The translations under genes and the position numbers were made by a program. The notes beneath the pieces were generated by a model. It saw only the letters and a program-made list of their open reading frames with translations, did not search any database and was not told where the DNA came from. Shown one piece after another: positions 11,066-23,067 of a stretch of DNA of 64,000 bases (the first letter of the stretch is position 1; the number at the start of each line of letters is the position of its first letter). Source of the stretch: Capra hircus (lineage: Eukaryota > Chordata > Mammalia > Artiodactyla > Bovidae); assembly GCF_001704415.2 (NCBI RefSeq), contig NC_030822.1:51019345-51083344 (forward strand), in the 5' to 3' direction.

Positions 11066-12071
11066 ACTGTGAATATTCATGCCTGACATCTCTTAGGGCG
11101 ACCTTCACAGCTGCCACTCATCCAGTCACTGGTCGCCACTTTCCCCACCACCTTGCAGAGTTCCTAGTTCCAGTTCCACTTGTCTCTCCTCTTCCCTTAG
11201 AAATCCTCAGTAGCCAGACAGGATGAAAGAGACACATCTATTACCTCCTACAGCAACAGTCATAAATCCCATTGCAATTAAACCTAGCCTGGGAAAGGGC
11301 TCAAAACACAGAACACGCTGCTGTTTCACTTTTGCCAATTACAACGCGACAATGATTGAATAGCCCAGTGGCAGTGATGCACGGGTACCCATTTGGCCTT
11401 CCTCCTGCTCCCGTATGGAGTAACCAGACAGGGTCTGGGGGCTTGCAGGTATCAGAGATGACAACATACAGAGCATGCTGACCAAATCTGCAGGGGCCAC
11501 AAAACTCAGAAGGTGAGCTCTTAGCACGTCAGGTGACAGAACCCAAGTGCAAAATGACTGGCAGAATAGAAGACTGAGGGAAACCAAGGAAATGAAATCT
11601 TGGATGGAAAATACAGTCTTACATTTGGATTTGAGAAATCAATAGCCGATCTATAAACGGGGGACACCTGGCTTGGAACATTTATTAAAAGATACCGTTT
11701 TGTTTGTTCATTTTTTTTGAACCCCAAGCTTGACATGAGCCAACCGTGATAAACTGCTACTTGGAAAAAGAAAAGTGCAAACCTGGGTTGTATTAATAAT
11801 AGCAGAGTATCTGGGACAAAGGAGGGGATCTCCTGCTCTGATCCCTGCTCTAGCCAGGCTAATGCCAAGCACTGGGGCCAAACTGGTCACCATTTTCACA
11901 AGGGCAATGGGAAACTAGGGAAGGAGAGGGTCCAGGCTAGTAGCACAAAGGGAAATTAAATCATAGGGGAAGTGGCTGAAGGAGCAGGATGTCTCCATCC
12001 AGGGGAAGCGATCTGGGAGGGACATGATTGCTGACTTCAAGTGTTTAAAGGGCCATCAAGAAGAATTAGGT
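11066..12071. other. Unique DNA, possible ancient repeat at right end
   Basis: No gene found. The segment from about 11930 into 12450, minus the CHR SINE, resembles an old dispersed sequence also seen near 44480-44650 (GGGACATGATTGCTGACTTC against GGACATGATAACTTCCCATA). I cannot name the family. Confidence 0.35.
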
Positions 12072-12360
12072 GGACCACCTTCTCTGGTGGTCCAGTGGTA
12101 AAGTATCTGCCTGCCAATGCAAGGGACACAGGTTTGATCTCTGGTCCAAGAAGATTCCACATGCTGTGGGGCAACTAAGCCCTGACGCTATAACCACCAA
12201 GCCGGCACAACCTGGAGCCTGTGTTCCACAACAAGAGAAGCCACCGCAATGAGAAGCCCTCGAACTGCAGCTGGAGGGTAGGTCCAGTCGTGGCAACTAG
12301 AGAAAGCCATCAAACCGCAGTGAAGGCCCAGTGCAGCCAAAAATAAATCAATAAAATAAT
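12072..12360 (+). repeat. CHR-type SINE, long form
   Basis: Head TCTCTGGTGGTCCAGTGG, B-box region, then the CHR body: CACAACAAGAGAAGCCACCG, AACTAGAGAAAGCC, CAGTGCAGCC and an (AAATC)n tail. Confidence 0.9.
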
Positions 12361-12689
12361 TCATCGTTTTTAAAATGAAGAAGATGAACTTTCCTAGGCC
12401 CATGAGAGCCCAACTAGGGCCACAGAAGGAAGTGAGGAGGCATCAGAAAAAACTGACTACCAACCAGAGCTGCCACCTCAGAGGCAGAGCATAACCTGTC
12501 CTTGCAGGATGCAGGCAGAGGTTGAATTTAGGAGAAAACAAAAACAGCAGAGTCCGTGCCCTCGGATGCACAGGTCTCCACAGAGCACACAAATGACTGA
12601 GCCGGAGGAGATTTTCCCCAATTGAGCTGGAGATGGTCCCAGATTGCTTTGCCTGAGCAGCTTCAAGGGACCCACATGCCTGCTTCCTT

Positions 12690-13345
12690 GCCCTCTCTCA
12701 CTTCCTGCCCCTCTGGGCTCATTTTTCTGCCATTTTTGCCCCTCCCCCCGCCCAGCACACCACACGGCTGGACACCAGGAGTCACTTCTCCATCGTCTCT
12801 GCTGAGAAGCCTTCTCTTGGCTCCCAGGAGCAGGCTGGGTGCCCCTGCACCCCGGCTCCCTTAGTGCCCTGTGCTTTTGGCATCAGAGTACTCCCCTTCC
12901 CCCAAGAGTACTGCTTATTTCTAAAATTTACTCAGCTTTGGCTGCGCTGGGTCTTTGTTGCCACACATGGGCGTTCCCTAGCTGCTGTGAGCGGGGGCTG
13001 CTCTCTAGCCGCATTGCACCCAGGGGCTTCTCTCGCTGCAGTGCACAGGCCCTAGGGCACGCGGGCCCACAGGCTTTGTGGCCCTGCAGCAGGTGGGATC
13101 TTAGTTCCCATACCAGGGGTTGAACTTGTGTACCCTGCACTGGCAGATGGATTCTTAACCACTGGACTGCCAGGAAAGCCCGAGGTATTGCTTATTTACT
13201 TGTCCAATTTCCCAGCTGCGTGTAGGCTGGGGGAAGGCAGAGACCGTGTTCAGTTTGCTCATCATTGTACCCAGAGCACCCGGGACAGCACATGGCACAC
13301 TGCGTACGGAATTAACATCTCTGAGTTCCTGAGTGTACGAATGAA
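12690..13345 (+). repeat. L2 LINE 3' region split by CHR SINE
   Basis: Left part 12690-12920 is diverged L2. The right part holds the 3' end: GGGGGAAGGCAGAGACCGTG, then GTACCCAGAGCACCC and GACAGCACATGGCACAC. The CHR SINE at 12921-13184 separates them. Confidence 0.6.
12921..13184 (-). repeat. CHR-type SINE, long form
   Basis: Minus-strand CHR from TTGGCTGCGCTGGGTCTTTG to the head TGGACTGCCAGGAAAGCC. The 13-bp repeats GTACTGCTTATTT (12908-12920) and GTATTGCTTATTT (13185-13197) flank it with one mismatch. Confidence 0.92.
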
Positions 13346-14727
13346 CTCGACTCTAAGTGAAGCTCCCAGGCTATAGAATGGGGATATTCCAGTGCTAGGA
13401 CCTCCAGGCTTCCTATCCTTAGAGTACCTGTCACCTTCTGTCTCCGTGGGGCTGCATATCAGCTCTGAGGCTTGTCTGCCCCCACAGGTGCAGGGGAAGA
13501 CAACCTTTCCCCCTCCAATCGCAACAGGATTCCCACAGCTCCTGGGTGTCTGAGCTACATCTTCCTATCCCAACAACAGACATTTGGGGAAGTTCTTGCC
13601 TGAAAAACAGGAGGTATCAATCTGTTTGATAGGGTTTTGCCAGATGCTCAGAGATTGGAGAAGATGGTCTCTGAGGCCCCTTTCTGCCCTGGGAATCTCT
13701 GCTCTGGGATTTTGGAAGGGCCTGTCCTCTTGCACTCGGGCTATCCTGAGAGGCCCCTTGAATAGAAATATGCCCCATTCCAGGGTGTGACTCCCAGCCA
13801 GGAGAGGAATCCTCAGCCAGGACAAGCTTGCTCTGTCTCCCTCCTCACCTCAGGCTATGCGGCAGGTGCGTGAGGAGCCCCAGGGCATCTCCAGCTTGGG
13901 ACAGCAGATACAGGGCAGAATATTCACTCTCACTTGGTCAGCCCGTTGAGAAAGTGGAGACCCAAGGAGTTCAATGCCTTTGCCCTGCTTTAGAAATGCT
14001 CATTCTACGCCCAGGAGTTAACAGGGTTGCTCTTAGTATGAACATTTTCTCGGTTTTGTTCACCCTCTGCCTCTACGGCTGCTATTGGTGCCTTTAATAT
14101 TTAATGTCTCTTGAGGAAGGCGTGTTTCCCTGACATGACAGCTCCGGTGCAGTATTCATCAGAGACACTGACTGGGGGCTCCCCGCCTCCTGCAGCTCAG
14201 CGGGGCCCACCGGGGCCAGAATCTGGGAACAGGGCCACGGCTGGCCCATCCTCCCCACCTCCTGGGGGCATCCTGGCTGTGGCTGGGAGGCAGGAGGCTC
14301 AGGCTCTGTGCAGCCCTCCAGGGAACAGCAGCCCCTGGAATCTGCTAAAGGCTCCCAGTTTATTTAGCCACTTCTTAGTCACTGGGCCTCTGGCAAAGAG
14401 GTTTCCAGGCACACAGATTAGAAAATAATACAAATTATTAACATTTAAAATGATAAAGTGATGATGGTTCATCCTGCTCTGTGAGGTGGCAAAACAGCTC
14501 TGAGAGAGAACCCAGGAGCGGGCTGTGCAGGGCTCGTCTTTACCCGTTAGACCCTCTGGGGCAAGTCTGGAGGTGGGCTGGAGTCCTACCAGAAAGGCCA
14601 GCTGCTCCTGGTTCTCCTTTGACCTCTGTGCTTAGAAACCACCCACATATTCCAATCTGGGAAGAAAGATTATTGTGAATTACAATGCTCAGGAGCAAGG
14701 AACCCAAGCAGCTGAAACTGGGGACCA
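13346..14727. other. Unique noncoding DNA
   Basis: No recognised gene. A short MIR-like tail (GGTCTCTGAGGCCCCTTTCTG) is seen near 13660. The GC-rich part at 14.2-14.35 kb shows no CpG clustering. Confidence 0.45.
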
Positions 14728-14737
14728 CTTTGCCCAC

Positions 14738-14960
14738 CAGGGCTTCCCTGGTGGCGCAGAGGTTAGAGCGTCTGCCTGCAATGCAGGAGACCTGGGTTCG
14801 ATCCCTGGGTCGGGAAGATCCCCTGGAGAAGGAAATGGCAACCCACTCCAGTATTTTTGCCTGGAGAATCCCATGGATGGAGGGGCCTGGTGGGCTACAG
14901 TCCACGGGGTCACAAAGAGTCGGACACGACTGAGCAACTGAGCGACTTCACTTTCTTTCT
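14738..14960 (+). repeat. Bov-tA SINE, complete
   Basis: Close to consensus from GGGCTTCCCTGGTGGCGCAG to GTCGGACACGACTGAGCAAC. The perfect 10-bp repeats CTTTGCCCAC at 14728-14737 and 14961-14970 are its target-site duplication. Confidence 0.95.
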
Positions 14961-14976
14961 CTTTGCCCACACGTGA

Positions 14977-15198
14977 TCTTCCCTGGTGGTTCAGCGGTAA
15001 GGAATCTGCCTGCAATGCAGGAGACACAGGAGACAGGAGTTCGATCCCTGGGTCAGGAAGATTCCCTGGAGGAGGAAATGGTAACCCACTCCCAGTATTC
15101 TTGCCTGGGAAATCCCATGGACAGAGGAGTCTGGCAGGCTATATAGTCCGTAGGATCACAAAGAGCTGGACATGACCGAGCATGCATGCATGCATGCA
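14977..15198 (+). repeat. Bov-tA SINE with (CATG)n end
   Basis: Second Bov-tA in the same orientation, seven bases after the previous duplication. It ends in GAGCATGCATGCATGCATGC, and TTGCCCA follows at 15200-15206, a third copy of the target word. Confidence 0.92.
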
Positions 15199-15206
15199 CT
15201 TGCCCA

Positions 15207-16430
15207 AAGAAGGGCCAGCTTCAACACCAATATCTGCTCAATCCTTGAGGAGCCAGAGTGAGACAATGCCATTTATCAGGAGGGGTGGGGGTAGGGGGGC
15301 AGAGGCCCCAGTTACATCCTGACTCTTGTCATTAATAAGCCTGTGGTCTTAGCCAGACCTCTTAACCTCCGCTCAGCTCAGTTCAACCCAGTTTTCTCAT
15401 CTGACAAATTACAGAATTATTTCATTTTAGACCTGGAAGAGGCCCCAGAAAATATCGAGTCCAATCTCCTCTCCGTACAGATAACATCTGTCCTCTCTCC
15501 TTCTCAGCATGGCTATAAGGATTAATTAGAATACAGGGCATCTTCTGTATTTGTGGATTTGGGATTTAAGACGTGACATGGGGTCAATCCTTTCATTTTG
15601 TTTCTGCCTTGCCTCTTGCTGACCACTATTCAGCAGGGACCTGTAGATAACTCAGAAACCAAGGCACAGAGTTCGCGCTACTCATTGTAATGCTTTGCAG
15701 GCGTGTGTTTGCTGCTCAGATTTCAAAGCATCTCACTTGCTTTATCTCCTCGATCCCTATGAGGTGGGTGGGGAGGTATCAACATGGCAGATAGGGAAAT
15801 GCAGATTCTACATCTCATGGGTCATAAGTGGCCAAGAGGGAACTTGATTCCTAGTCATCTCATTCTCTGCCCGCGGGTTTTTGTTTTTTTTTTTCGGTCA
15901 CTGAAAACATACTCTCTTTGGCATCATCAGAAAACCTTAGAAGAAGGAAAAGAAAGGGCTTCAGAAAAGAAGGGGCTTTGGGAAATGGGTGAAAAGCTGT
16001 CCAAAGCATTGTGTGTAGGGAACACATACTTCCAAGACTTGTTTTTTTGCAGGGATAATCAGAGGTGCCATATACAAGTAAACTATATTATTATTAAGAT
16101 CCCATATTGCCAAGCCAGATGGCGTCAACTCTGCAGAACTCCTATCAAACTGACCTTTTATTTCCTGTAAGCTAGTCAGCATTTGTAGAGACACCCCTTA
16201 GGAAGTAATTCTAAAACCCGGGCACAGAAGGTAAGGAGAGTTATCAGGGAAGTGAATCCACATTTTCAGATGATAACACTTAGTCTGAGAATTTCTGAAA
16301 ACAATTATCCCCTTCCTATCAGATCCCATGTCTTATGTAACCTCATACCTCTGGCACCTAACCACCCATGGCACAGACAGAGGTGAGTGAACTGCTGTGT
16401 TTGACAGTCTAGAGAGGGGGAAGGGATTAC
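15207..16430. other. Unique DNA with two possible MIR remnants
   Basis: MIR-like words occur at 15310-15440 (TTAACCTCCGCTCAGCTCAG, TTTTCTCATCTGACAAAT) and, inverted, at 15725-15870 (GATAGGGAAATGCAG, CATAAGTGGCCAAGAGGGAA). A T-run lies near 15880-15893. No gene seen. Confidence 0.45.
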
Positions 16431-16433
16431 AAG

Positions 16434-16530
16434 TGGGTCTCAAACTTGAATTTCTGTAAATCCCTAGCTGCTGGTTAAAAAGCAGATGCTAGATTCAGAG
16501 ACTCCACTATAGATTTCAGTAGAACTGAAA
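16434..16530 (+). repeat. Possible MER5-like DNA element remnant
   Basis: GGGTCTCAAACTTGAATTTC, then GCTGGTTAAAAAGCAGATGC and AGATTCAGAGACTCCACTAT follow the order of MER5-type hAT relics. Short and diverged. Confidence 0.45.
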
Positions 16531-16599
16531 CCTACTTTCTTTTTCTTGTTGTTTTGAAACCTACTTTCTTTTTCTTGTTGTTTTGAAATCTACATTCTT
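16527..16599 (+). repeat. 29-bp perfect tandem duplication
   Basis: A 29-base unit beginning GAAACCTACTTTC and ending TTGTTGTTTT occurs at 16527-16555 and identically at 16556-16584. A partial third unit (GAAATCTACATTCTT) follows. Confidence 0.97.
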
Positions 16600-16830
16600 A
16601 ATAAATTCTCTAAATAAGCATTTAAATAGGCGATCCTTGGCCCTCGCTTTTAAAATTATGGCTCAGAAAGGATTCTGCATTCCTCCTGAGAATGCAGGTC
16701 CTCCTGAGGGCTATTTATATATGTCACGTCCACACAGTCTGCCCGAAGGTGCTCGGGTTTTATAAATATCCCCAGGCGAAGCAGGTAAAGATTACTGCCC
16801 TGACTTTGCTTAGGCTCTGGGCCATTAGCA

Positions 16831-17030
16831 GAAAAGACCCTGATGCTATGAAAGATTGAGGGCGAGAGGAGAAGGGGGCATCACAGAATAAGATGGTCAG
16901 ATGGCATCATCGACTCAATGGACATGAGTTTGAGCAATCTCAGGGAGATAGTGAAGGACAGGGAAGCCTGGCGTGCTGCAGTTCACGGTGTCAGAGAGAG
17001 GCAGACACGACTTGGCTACTGGATAGCAAC
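16831..17030 (+). mobile_element. BovB LINE 3' fragment
   Basis: About 200 bp of BovB 3' text: AAAAGACCCTGATGCTATGA, TGGCATCATCGACTCAATGG, GGCAGACACGACTTGGCTAC. Diverged terminus. The open frame here is a BovB remnant plus flank, not a gene. Confidence 0.88.
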
Positions 17031-17624
17031 AACATCTGGCTTGCTGGAGTCCTACAAACAACCAATCTTCCAGGGGTTGGGAGGTGACAGACAGCAGGGG
17101 ACTCTGCATAGCAGCCCCAGGCCTCAGAGGGCAGCAGAGCTTTGGACCTACTCAAAGGAGAAACTTGAGCCTGAGCCGCAGAAGGACAGGTCTCAGCAAC
17201 TGCTTTCTGGTCTAACACAGCTGAGGGCAATTAACCTTCAGAGGGGCAGCTTCGTTTCGGCATCCAGCAGCTGCCACCTTCTTCTGGAGCCTGTTTGTGT
17301 TCCCACAAGGAGCACCAAGCTGGGGGCATCTCCCTGGATGTGGCTCTGTTCCAAAACCCAGAGATTCAAAAGAAAAAAAAAACTCACACAAGTCAATCTG
17401 CCAGCTGCAGGGGCCTCACCACTGAGCCCCACGCTCATCCTCGCCTCTGCCTGCCTGTTAAGTAGGAAGATATTTCTGGTCTCTCCCTGACGAAGATTAT
17501 TCATCAGGGATTTCTGTTGAGCTGAGCTAGAGGTGGGAGGGGATGGGGAGACTAAACACACACAAATCCCATTCGTGTCTTTCTCACGAAGGGTCTCTCA
17601 CTTACATCAGAGAAGCAACTTAGG
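17031..17624. other. Unique noncoding DNA
   Basis: An open frame crosses from BovB into this stretch but shows no domain. Nothing else recognised. Confidence 0.45.
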
Positions 17625-17897
17625 GGCTTCCCTGGGGGCTCAGCGGTAGAGAATCTGCCTGCCAATGCAGGAGACATGGGTTCAATCCCTGGGCCAGGAA
17701 GATCCCACGTGCCATGGAGCAACCAAGCCCGTGCACCACACTGACTGACTTTATACTGTAGAGCCTGAGCCTGCACGCCCTGGAGTCCAGGTTCCACAAC
17801 AAGAGAAGCCACTGCAATGAAGAGTAGCCTCTGCTCACCACAGCTAGAGAAAAAGCCTGAACAGCAACAAAGACCCAGCACAGTCAAAAATAAATGA
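17625..17897 (+). repeat. CHR-type SINE, long form
   Basis: Head GGCTTCCCTGGGGGCTCAG, CHR body with CACAACAAGAGAAGCCACTG and CACAGCTAGAGAAAAAGCC, ending CAGTCAAAAATAAATGAG. Confidence 0.9.
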
Positions 17898-18039
17898 GCA
17901 GATCGAAAGCTCTGTGCTTCCCCACCCACACCCCCTACCCTCCAGAGCAGAAACAGGGTCCCTCGTGCCAGTGGCAGGACAACTTCCTCAGCACCTTGCC
18001 TCTCACCCATTACCACTTCATTGAGCCCCTCAGGCTTCT

Positions 18040-18530
18040 AAGGATGTGGTAATGTCCAAAACATTGCTATTCCTTCTCCATGGCTCATAAGGAGATGGTA
18101 TTTTTCAGAAAAGGTCACAACAACATCTCCCGTCCCACATGCTCTCCCAGTGATGTGACTCTGGACACTGCCCCTTGAAGGTAGGGGGGCCTTGCGACTA
18201 GAGTGGAGGGGATGCTATGGGAGTTCCACTGGGTCAGAAAGGGCAGTACAGCTTCCGCCCAGCTCTTCTGGGTTGCTTGGACTTAGTACATGCCTCCACG
18301 CGGCATGGAAGCTCAAGCAGCCTGCAAAGGAGCCCACATGGTGAGGTCCATTTAGAGAGGAAGAGAGGCCCCCTCCAGTCAGTGCCAACCTGCCAGCCAC
18401 GTAGTTTTACACACTTGCTCCCAGCTGCCCCTAGTGGATGCTACATGGAGCAGAGCTGAGTCCTTCTCAATCTTCCCCATCAAGCGCTACTGCCCCAGTT
18501 GAAGACTGTGAGCTAAATAAATGATAGTCG
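18040..18530 (+). repeat. Probable ancient LTR-like repeat, family unresolved
   Basis: The order of TGACTCTGGACACTGCCCC, GAAGCTCAAGCAGCCTGCAA, GGAGCCCACATGGTGAGG and GACTGTGAGCTAAATAAATG resembles an old mammalian interspersed repeat that I know from memory but cannot name safely. Confidence 0.4.
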
Positions 18531-19145
18531 ATATGTAAAAGCACTATGGTTGCCTAGCCTCCCACTTCCTTCCCTTTACCTTTGTCATTCTGTCACCAAA
18601 ACGGGATTCTGAGATTACAGAGCCACGTGAGTTTATGTAGCAAGGCCCATGTGTGGGATCTGCAGGGGGCAGAGTTCAGAGTTCAGGGTGGATTCAGCCC
18701 TGACTGACAGGTCCCTCCTCAGGCTTTACCTCGATGATTCACCCAGAGCAGAGTGGCTGTGCCTGTCAGGCTGGCAGCCAAGACCATGGGTCTCAGCCAG
18801 CGAAGTGATACATGGGGAGCTTGCCGGCTCCAGTTCCCAGGGCACACGGTTCTGATGCCTGTACTCAGCCGCTTTCATTGCTCCCTAGGGGTGTTGTCTC
18901 CAGGTGTCTGTAAATGAGCATCACCCTGCAGTGTTGTCCTGAGATGTCCTCATCTGGCAGGCTCATCCAAGCCTGGGTGTTCAACGTTGATGAAGACAAA
19001 AAAGCTCCGCTTGACTGTCCCAGGAACTCTGAGGCGCTCCAGGACCTTTGCCAGAGTTGGTGGAGATCTGTGGCTGTTTATTCCTTTCAAGGTGCCAGAC
19101 AGAGTGTCAGGCTGTGGTTGCAGTGTAGCTATTAACACCTGGCAG
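18531..19145. other. Unique noncoding DNA
   Basis: No repeat or exon recognised. Confidence 0.5.
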
Positions 19146-19300
19146 AGAATGTGATGGTTGGATGGCATCATCGACTCAATGGACGTGAGTTTGAGCAAAC
19201 TCCAGGAGACAGTGAAGGACAGGGAAGAGTGGTGTGTTGCGGTCCACGGGATCACAAAGAGTCAGACATGACTTAGCAACTGAACGACAACAATGATAAT
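19146..19300 (+). mobile_element. BovB LINE 3' fragment
   Basis: About 150 bp of the extreme BovB 3' end: GATGGTTGGATGGCATCATC, AGTTTGAGCAAACTCCAGG, TCACAAAGAGTCAGACATGA, ending in ACGACAACAATGATAAT. Confidence 0.9.
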
Positions 19301-19915
19301 ATGGTAACTGTAACAAACAGGAGCAGTGCTTGCAGGAGACGAGGCTGCCCAGTAGGAGGCACCTTTAGACCAAAGGGCAGCCACAGACGGGGTGGGTGTA
19401 GCTGCTATTGATCCAGCCAGAGTTTCCCAGGGTCTTGATCATACGCTCCTCTTTCTTAACCTCCAATATTGTCTTGATACTGCATGGAACAGACTCCCTG
19501 TATGTCTTATGTGATAAAGATCCCTGCAGGTTGAGTCCTTTCTGGGCTAGAAATCAACCCTGGACCTTTCAGGGATCCCCCATGCTCTCAAAACCCGAGC
19601 ACACCATGCACGCAGCGCGTGGGCCTTGCAGCCCAGCCACCCATCCCATTCTCTGTTATAGGTTAATCCGTGGTCTCCAAGCTCTGGTGTCCTGTGGAGG
19701 GGAGGGACCAAGGGCAGGCTTGAGCAGAGGTTCACACAGAGACATATGAGCACGCCCACTCCTTCAGACCCCCAGCAAGCCAGCAGAGTCACAATGAGAG
19801 AGGTGGAGGAGCTGGGGAAGAAGAACTGCGAACCAAACACTGGGACTGAGTCAGCCAGGAGACCAGGAGAAGCTGGATCTGAATGATGACAAGATATCTG
19901 ACAAGGAGTGGAGCT
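19301..19915. other. Unique noncoding DNA
   Basis: Nothing recognised. Confidence 0.5.
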
Positions 19916-20190
19916 GGAGGGGAGGGCGGGACAAACAGAGAGACTGGGTTTGACATCTGTACACTACCATGAGTAAAAGAGATAGCTGGAGGGAAGCTGC
20001 TGTACAGTACAGGGAGCTCTGTTCAGGGCTCTGTCACGACCGAGAGAAGTGGGAGGCAGAGAGGTGGGAGGCAGGTACAAGAGGAGCAGACATATGTATA
20101 CATATAGCTGCTCCACCTCATCGTCCAGTAGAAACACACACAACATGATAAAGCAACTATACTCCAATAAAAAACAAAAATTACAGGCAG
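19916..20190 (+). mobile_element. L1 3' UTR fragment
   Basis: Plus-strand L1 terminus: TACAGTACAGGGAGCTCTGT, ATATGTATACATATAGCTGC, then GCAACTATACTCCAATAAAA and an A-rich end. Diverged in the middle. Confidence 0.75.
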
Positions 20191-20534
20191 AGATCGGGGC
20201 AGCTCTAGGACCCTCAGTCCCTTCCCAGGACTTCAGGCTGGATCATCAAGCTCTTGGAAGCAGGCAGGAAGAGGTTCCTGTGTCTCCCCTAAGTGAAGAC
20301 CAAATGGACTTGCTCATGGTGCCCAGCTAGTGTGCAAAGACGTCTGGACCCCACTGGATGCTGGGGGAGCAGTTCTCTGGTGTTTAGGGTCCACTGCAGG
20401 GAGTGGGATGTCCTGGAGGCCTCACTGCAGCTACAAGAGGATGTTAGACAGTAGCCAGAGACATTGGGCCACTGGGGAAGACGAGCAGAAAATGAGGATT
20501 GGCTTTGGGCTTTGGCACTGGACCTGACCCAAAA
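20191..20534. other. Unique noncoding DNA
   Basis: Nothing recognised. Confidence 0.5.
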
Positions 20535-21175
20535 AAGAGGCCACAGAACTATGTAAAAAACGGCTTTGAAGTTTTGTTAACTGTGATATTGTGATTTGTA
20601 TATTTGGTCTTCATCCTCGCTTCCAGCACAGAGCTCTTAAAACCCAGGGAATTTCCTAAGCGATAAGAGCACTGGGAGAATGTTTGGTTCTATTATTTGG
20701 TCTTTAAGGTTACAGGGTTCCTGAAACCCTTGAGGTTGCCTGGGAGATAGAAGCATCTTTTGTTCTAATGAGGTGACTCTGGGCTCCCAGAAGCCTCCTC
20801 GATGGGGGGCTGATCACCAGAAAGACCCAGCCAGGATCAGAAGCTTGGAATTTTCAGCACTGTTCCCCATTCACTTGAGAAGGAAGAAGGGCTGGAAATG
20901 GAATTAATTATTGATCATGCCTGTGTGCGGAAGCCTCCATAAAATTCCTAAAATACAGGGTTCAGAGAGCTTCCAGATCGGTAAACACGTTCACATCTGG
21001 AAGATAACATACAACTCCTCAGGGACAGAGGTTCCTGCGTTCAGGACCTTTCCAGATCTCACCCTGTGTATTTCTTCATCTAGTGATTCATCTGTATCCT
21101 TTAAAGTGTAAATGTTTCAAGTTCTGTGAGCTGCTCTAGCAAATTAATCAAATCTGAGGAGGAGGTCAAGTTTTT
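20535..21175 (+). repeat. Solo ERV-type LTR, old (probably ERVL class)
   Basis: Collinear with a mammalian LTR of this type: GTTGCCTGGGAGATAGAAGC, CTCCCAGAAGCCTCCTCGAT, TCCATAAAATTCCTAAAATA (promoter side), GAGAGCTTCCAGATCGGTAA, and the end GCTCTAGCAAATTAATCAAA. No internal retroviral genes flank it. The subfamily is not resolved. Confidence 0.6.
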
Positions 21176-22530
21176 CTCATCCATTAACCATGGCCAATAA
21201 AAAGAAGTATACATCACATCATTAACCGGGACCTAAACGTATATATAAAACTGAAACAAACATTTCATGAAACAGTAACTTCTTACTGCCTATGACACTC
21301 TGATAAGTTCTTTTCCATTCTTTTTCATTTTTGCTAAAACTGCTGGTTGCGAACCACTAAACTGATCTCCCAACTTACTAATGGGTCTCGACCTGCAGTT
21401 TGAAAAACAGTGCTCTCAAAGGTTGGCAAACTATGGCCCACAGGTCAAATCCTGCCACCTGTTTGGTTTTTAACTGAGGTGAAATTCATACAGTTTATAT
21501 AATTTCATATATATATTTTATAGTATACAATTTAATGATATTTAGTGCAGGCATTCAAAATGTTGTACAACAGTCACCTTTCTTCAGTTTCAAAAATGCT
21601 TCATCACCCCAGAACAACACCATATTCTCTTCAAGTAATAATACACGCATGCCCCACTCTCCCCTACCCTCAGCCCCTGTGTCTCTGGATTTGCCTCCTC
21701 TGGGCATTTCACTTAAAGGAATCATAACATAAGTTTACTTGTGTATCTGGCTTCTTTCACTTAGCATGATGTTTCAAGGTTCAAGTTATAGCACATATCA
21801 GTACTTCATTCCTTTTGATGGCTGAATAATATTCTGCTGTATATATGTGACTATTTATACATTCAGCTGTTGATGGGATAACAGGGCTGTCTCCATCTTT
21901 TAATGATGCTATAAACATTCATGTTTTTATGTGGCTATACATTTTATTTCTTTGGGGTATGTACTTAGAGTGGGATTGGTGGTCCATATTATAATTCTGT
22001 GTTCAGCTTTTTGAAGAACTGCCAAACTGTTTTCCACAGCGGCTGCGCCATTTTACACTCTCACCAGCAACATACAAACATTCCAATTTCTCCACACCCT
22101 TGCCAATACTATCTTCTGGTATTTTTTGTTTTATATTAAAAGCCATCCGAGTGGATGTAAAGTACTATTTCATTGTTGTTTTGATTTGCATTTCCTTAAA
22201 AACCAAAGAAATTTTATATCTTTTCACACATTTGTGGAACATTTGGACTTTGGAGAAATGACTATTCAAGTCCATTGCCAACTTTTAAATTGGGTTGTTT
22301 GTCTTTTTGCTGTTGAGTTATAAGAGTTCTTATTATTTACTATCCCTTATCAAATTTATGATTTGCAAATATTTTCTCCCATTCCATAGGTTGTCTTTTC
22401 ATTTTTTGATAGTATCCTTTGATTCACAAAAGCTTAATTTTGATAAGCCCAATTTAACTTTTCTTGCTCGTATTTTTGGTGTCACATCCAAGGTCATGAA
22501 GATTTACTGCTATGTTTTCTTCTCAGAGTT

Positions 22531-22736
22531 TTCTAGGGCTTCTCTGATGCCTCAGATGGTAGAGAATCTGTCTACAATGTAGGAGACCCATGTTTGATCC
22601 CTGAGTCGGGAAAATCCCCTGGAGAAGGGAATGGCTACCCACTCCAGTATTCTTGCCTGGAGAATTCCATGGACAGAGGAGCCTGGCAAGCTAAAGTCTA
22701 TGGGTCTCAAAAAGTTGGACAAGACTGAGTGACTAA
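22531..22736 (+). repeat. Bov-tA SINE inside L1
   Basis: Head GGGCTTCTCTGATGCCTCAG through ACAAGACTGAGTGACTAATT. L1 text (GAGTTTTCT, then TTATAGTTTTAG) continues on both sides. Confidence 0.93.
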
Positions 22737-23067
22737 TTTTATAGTTTTAGTTATTATATGTAGGGTTTTGATCCATTTTGGATTACTTTTTACAGAAGGA
22801 TTGAGGTAGAGGCCCAACTTCATTCCTTGCAGATGACATTTATCCATATATATAGAAAATCTCAAATAATCCACCAAAAAGAAAAAAAAAAAAAAGCTAA
22901 CAGAGCTAAGAAACAAATTCAGCAAAATTACCAGGTACAAGATCAAAATACAAAACCCAGTTTTGTTTCAAGATACTAGCAATGAACAATTCAAAATGAA
23001 AACTGAGAAAACATTTCCATTTACAATAGCATTAAAAGCATAAAGTACTTCGGAACAAACTCAGGAG

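Noticed and set aside
14738..14830. tRNA-like segments with A- and B-box sequence at SINE heads
   Set aside because: All are attached to Bov-tA or CHR bodies and carry head substitutions. They are SINE promoters, not tRNA genes.
15177..15198. CATG repeat as a regulatory palindrome cluster
   Set aside because: It is the 3' end of a Bov-tA copy expanded as a short tandem repeat.
16918..17490. 190-codon open frame on the plus strand
   Set aside because: Its first third is a BovB 3' fragment and the rest is unique sequence without a domain, signal or splice pattern.
17552..18016. 154-codon minus-strand open frame
   Set aside because: A translation of the CHR SINE on its antisense strand plus flank.
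20535..21175. Possible complete endogenous retrovirus
   Set aside because: Only one LTR-like unit is seen, with no gag, pol or env text and no second LTR nearby, so a solo LTR is the fitting reading.
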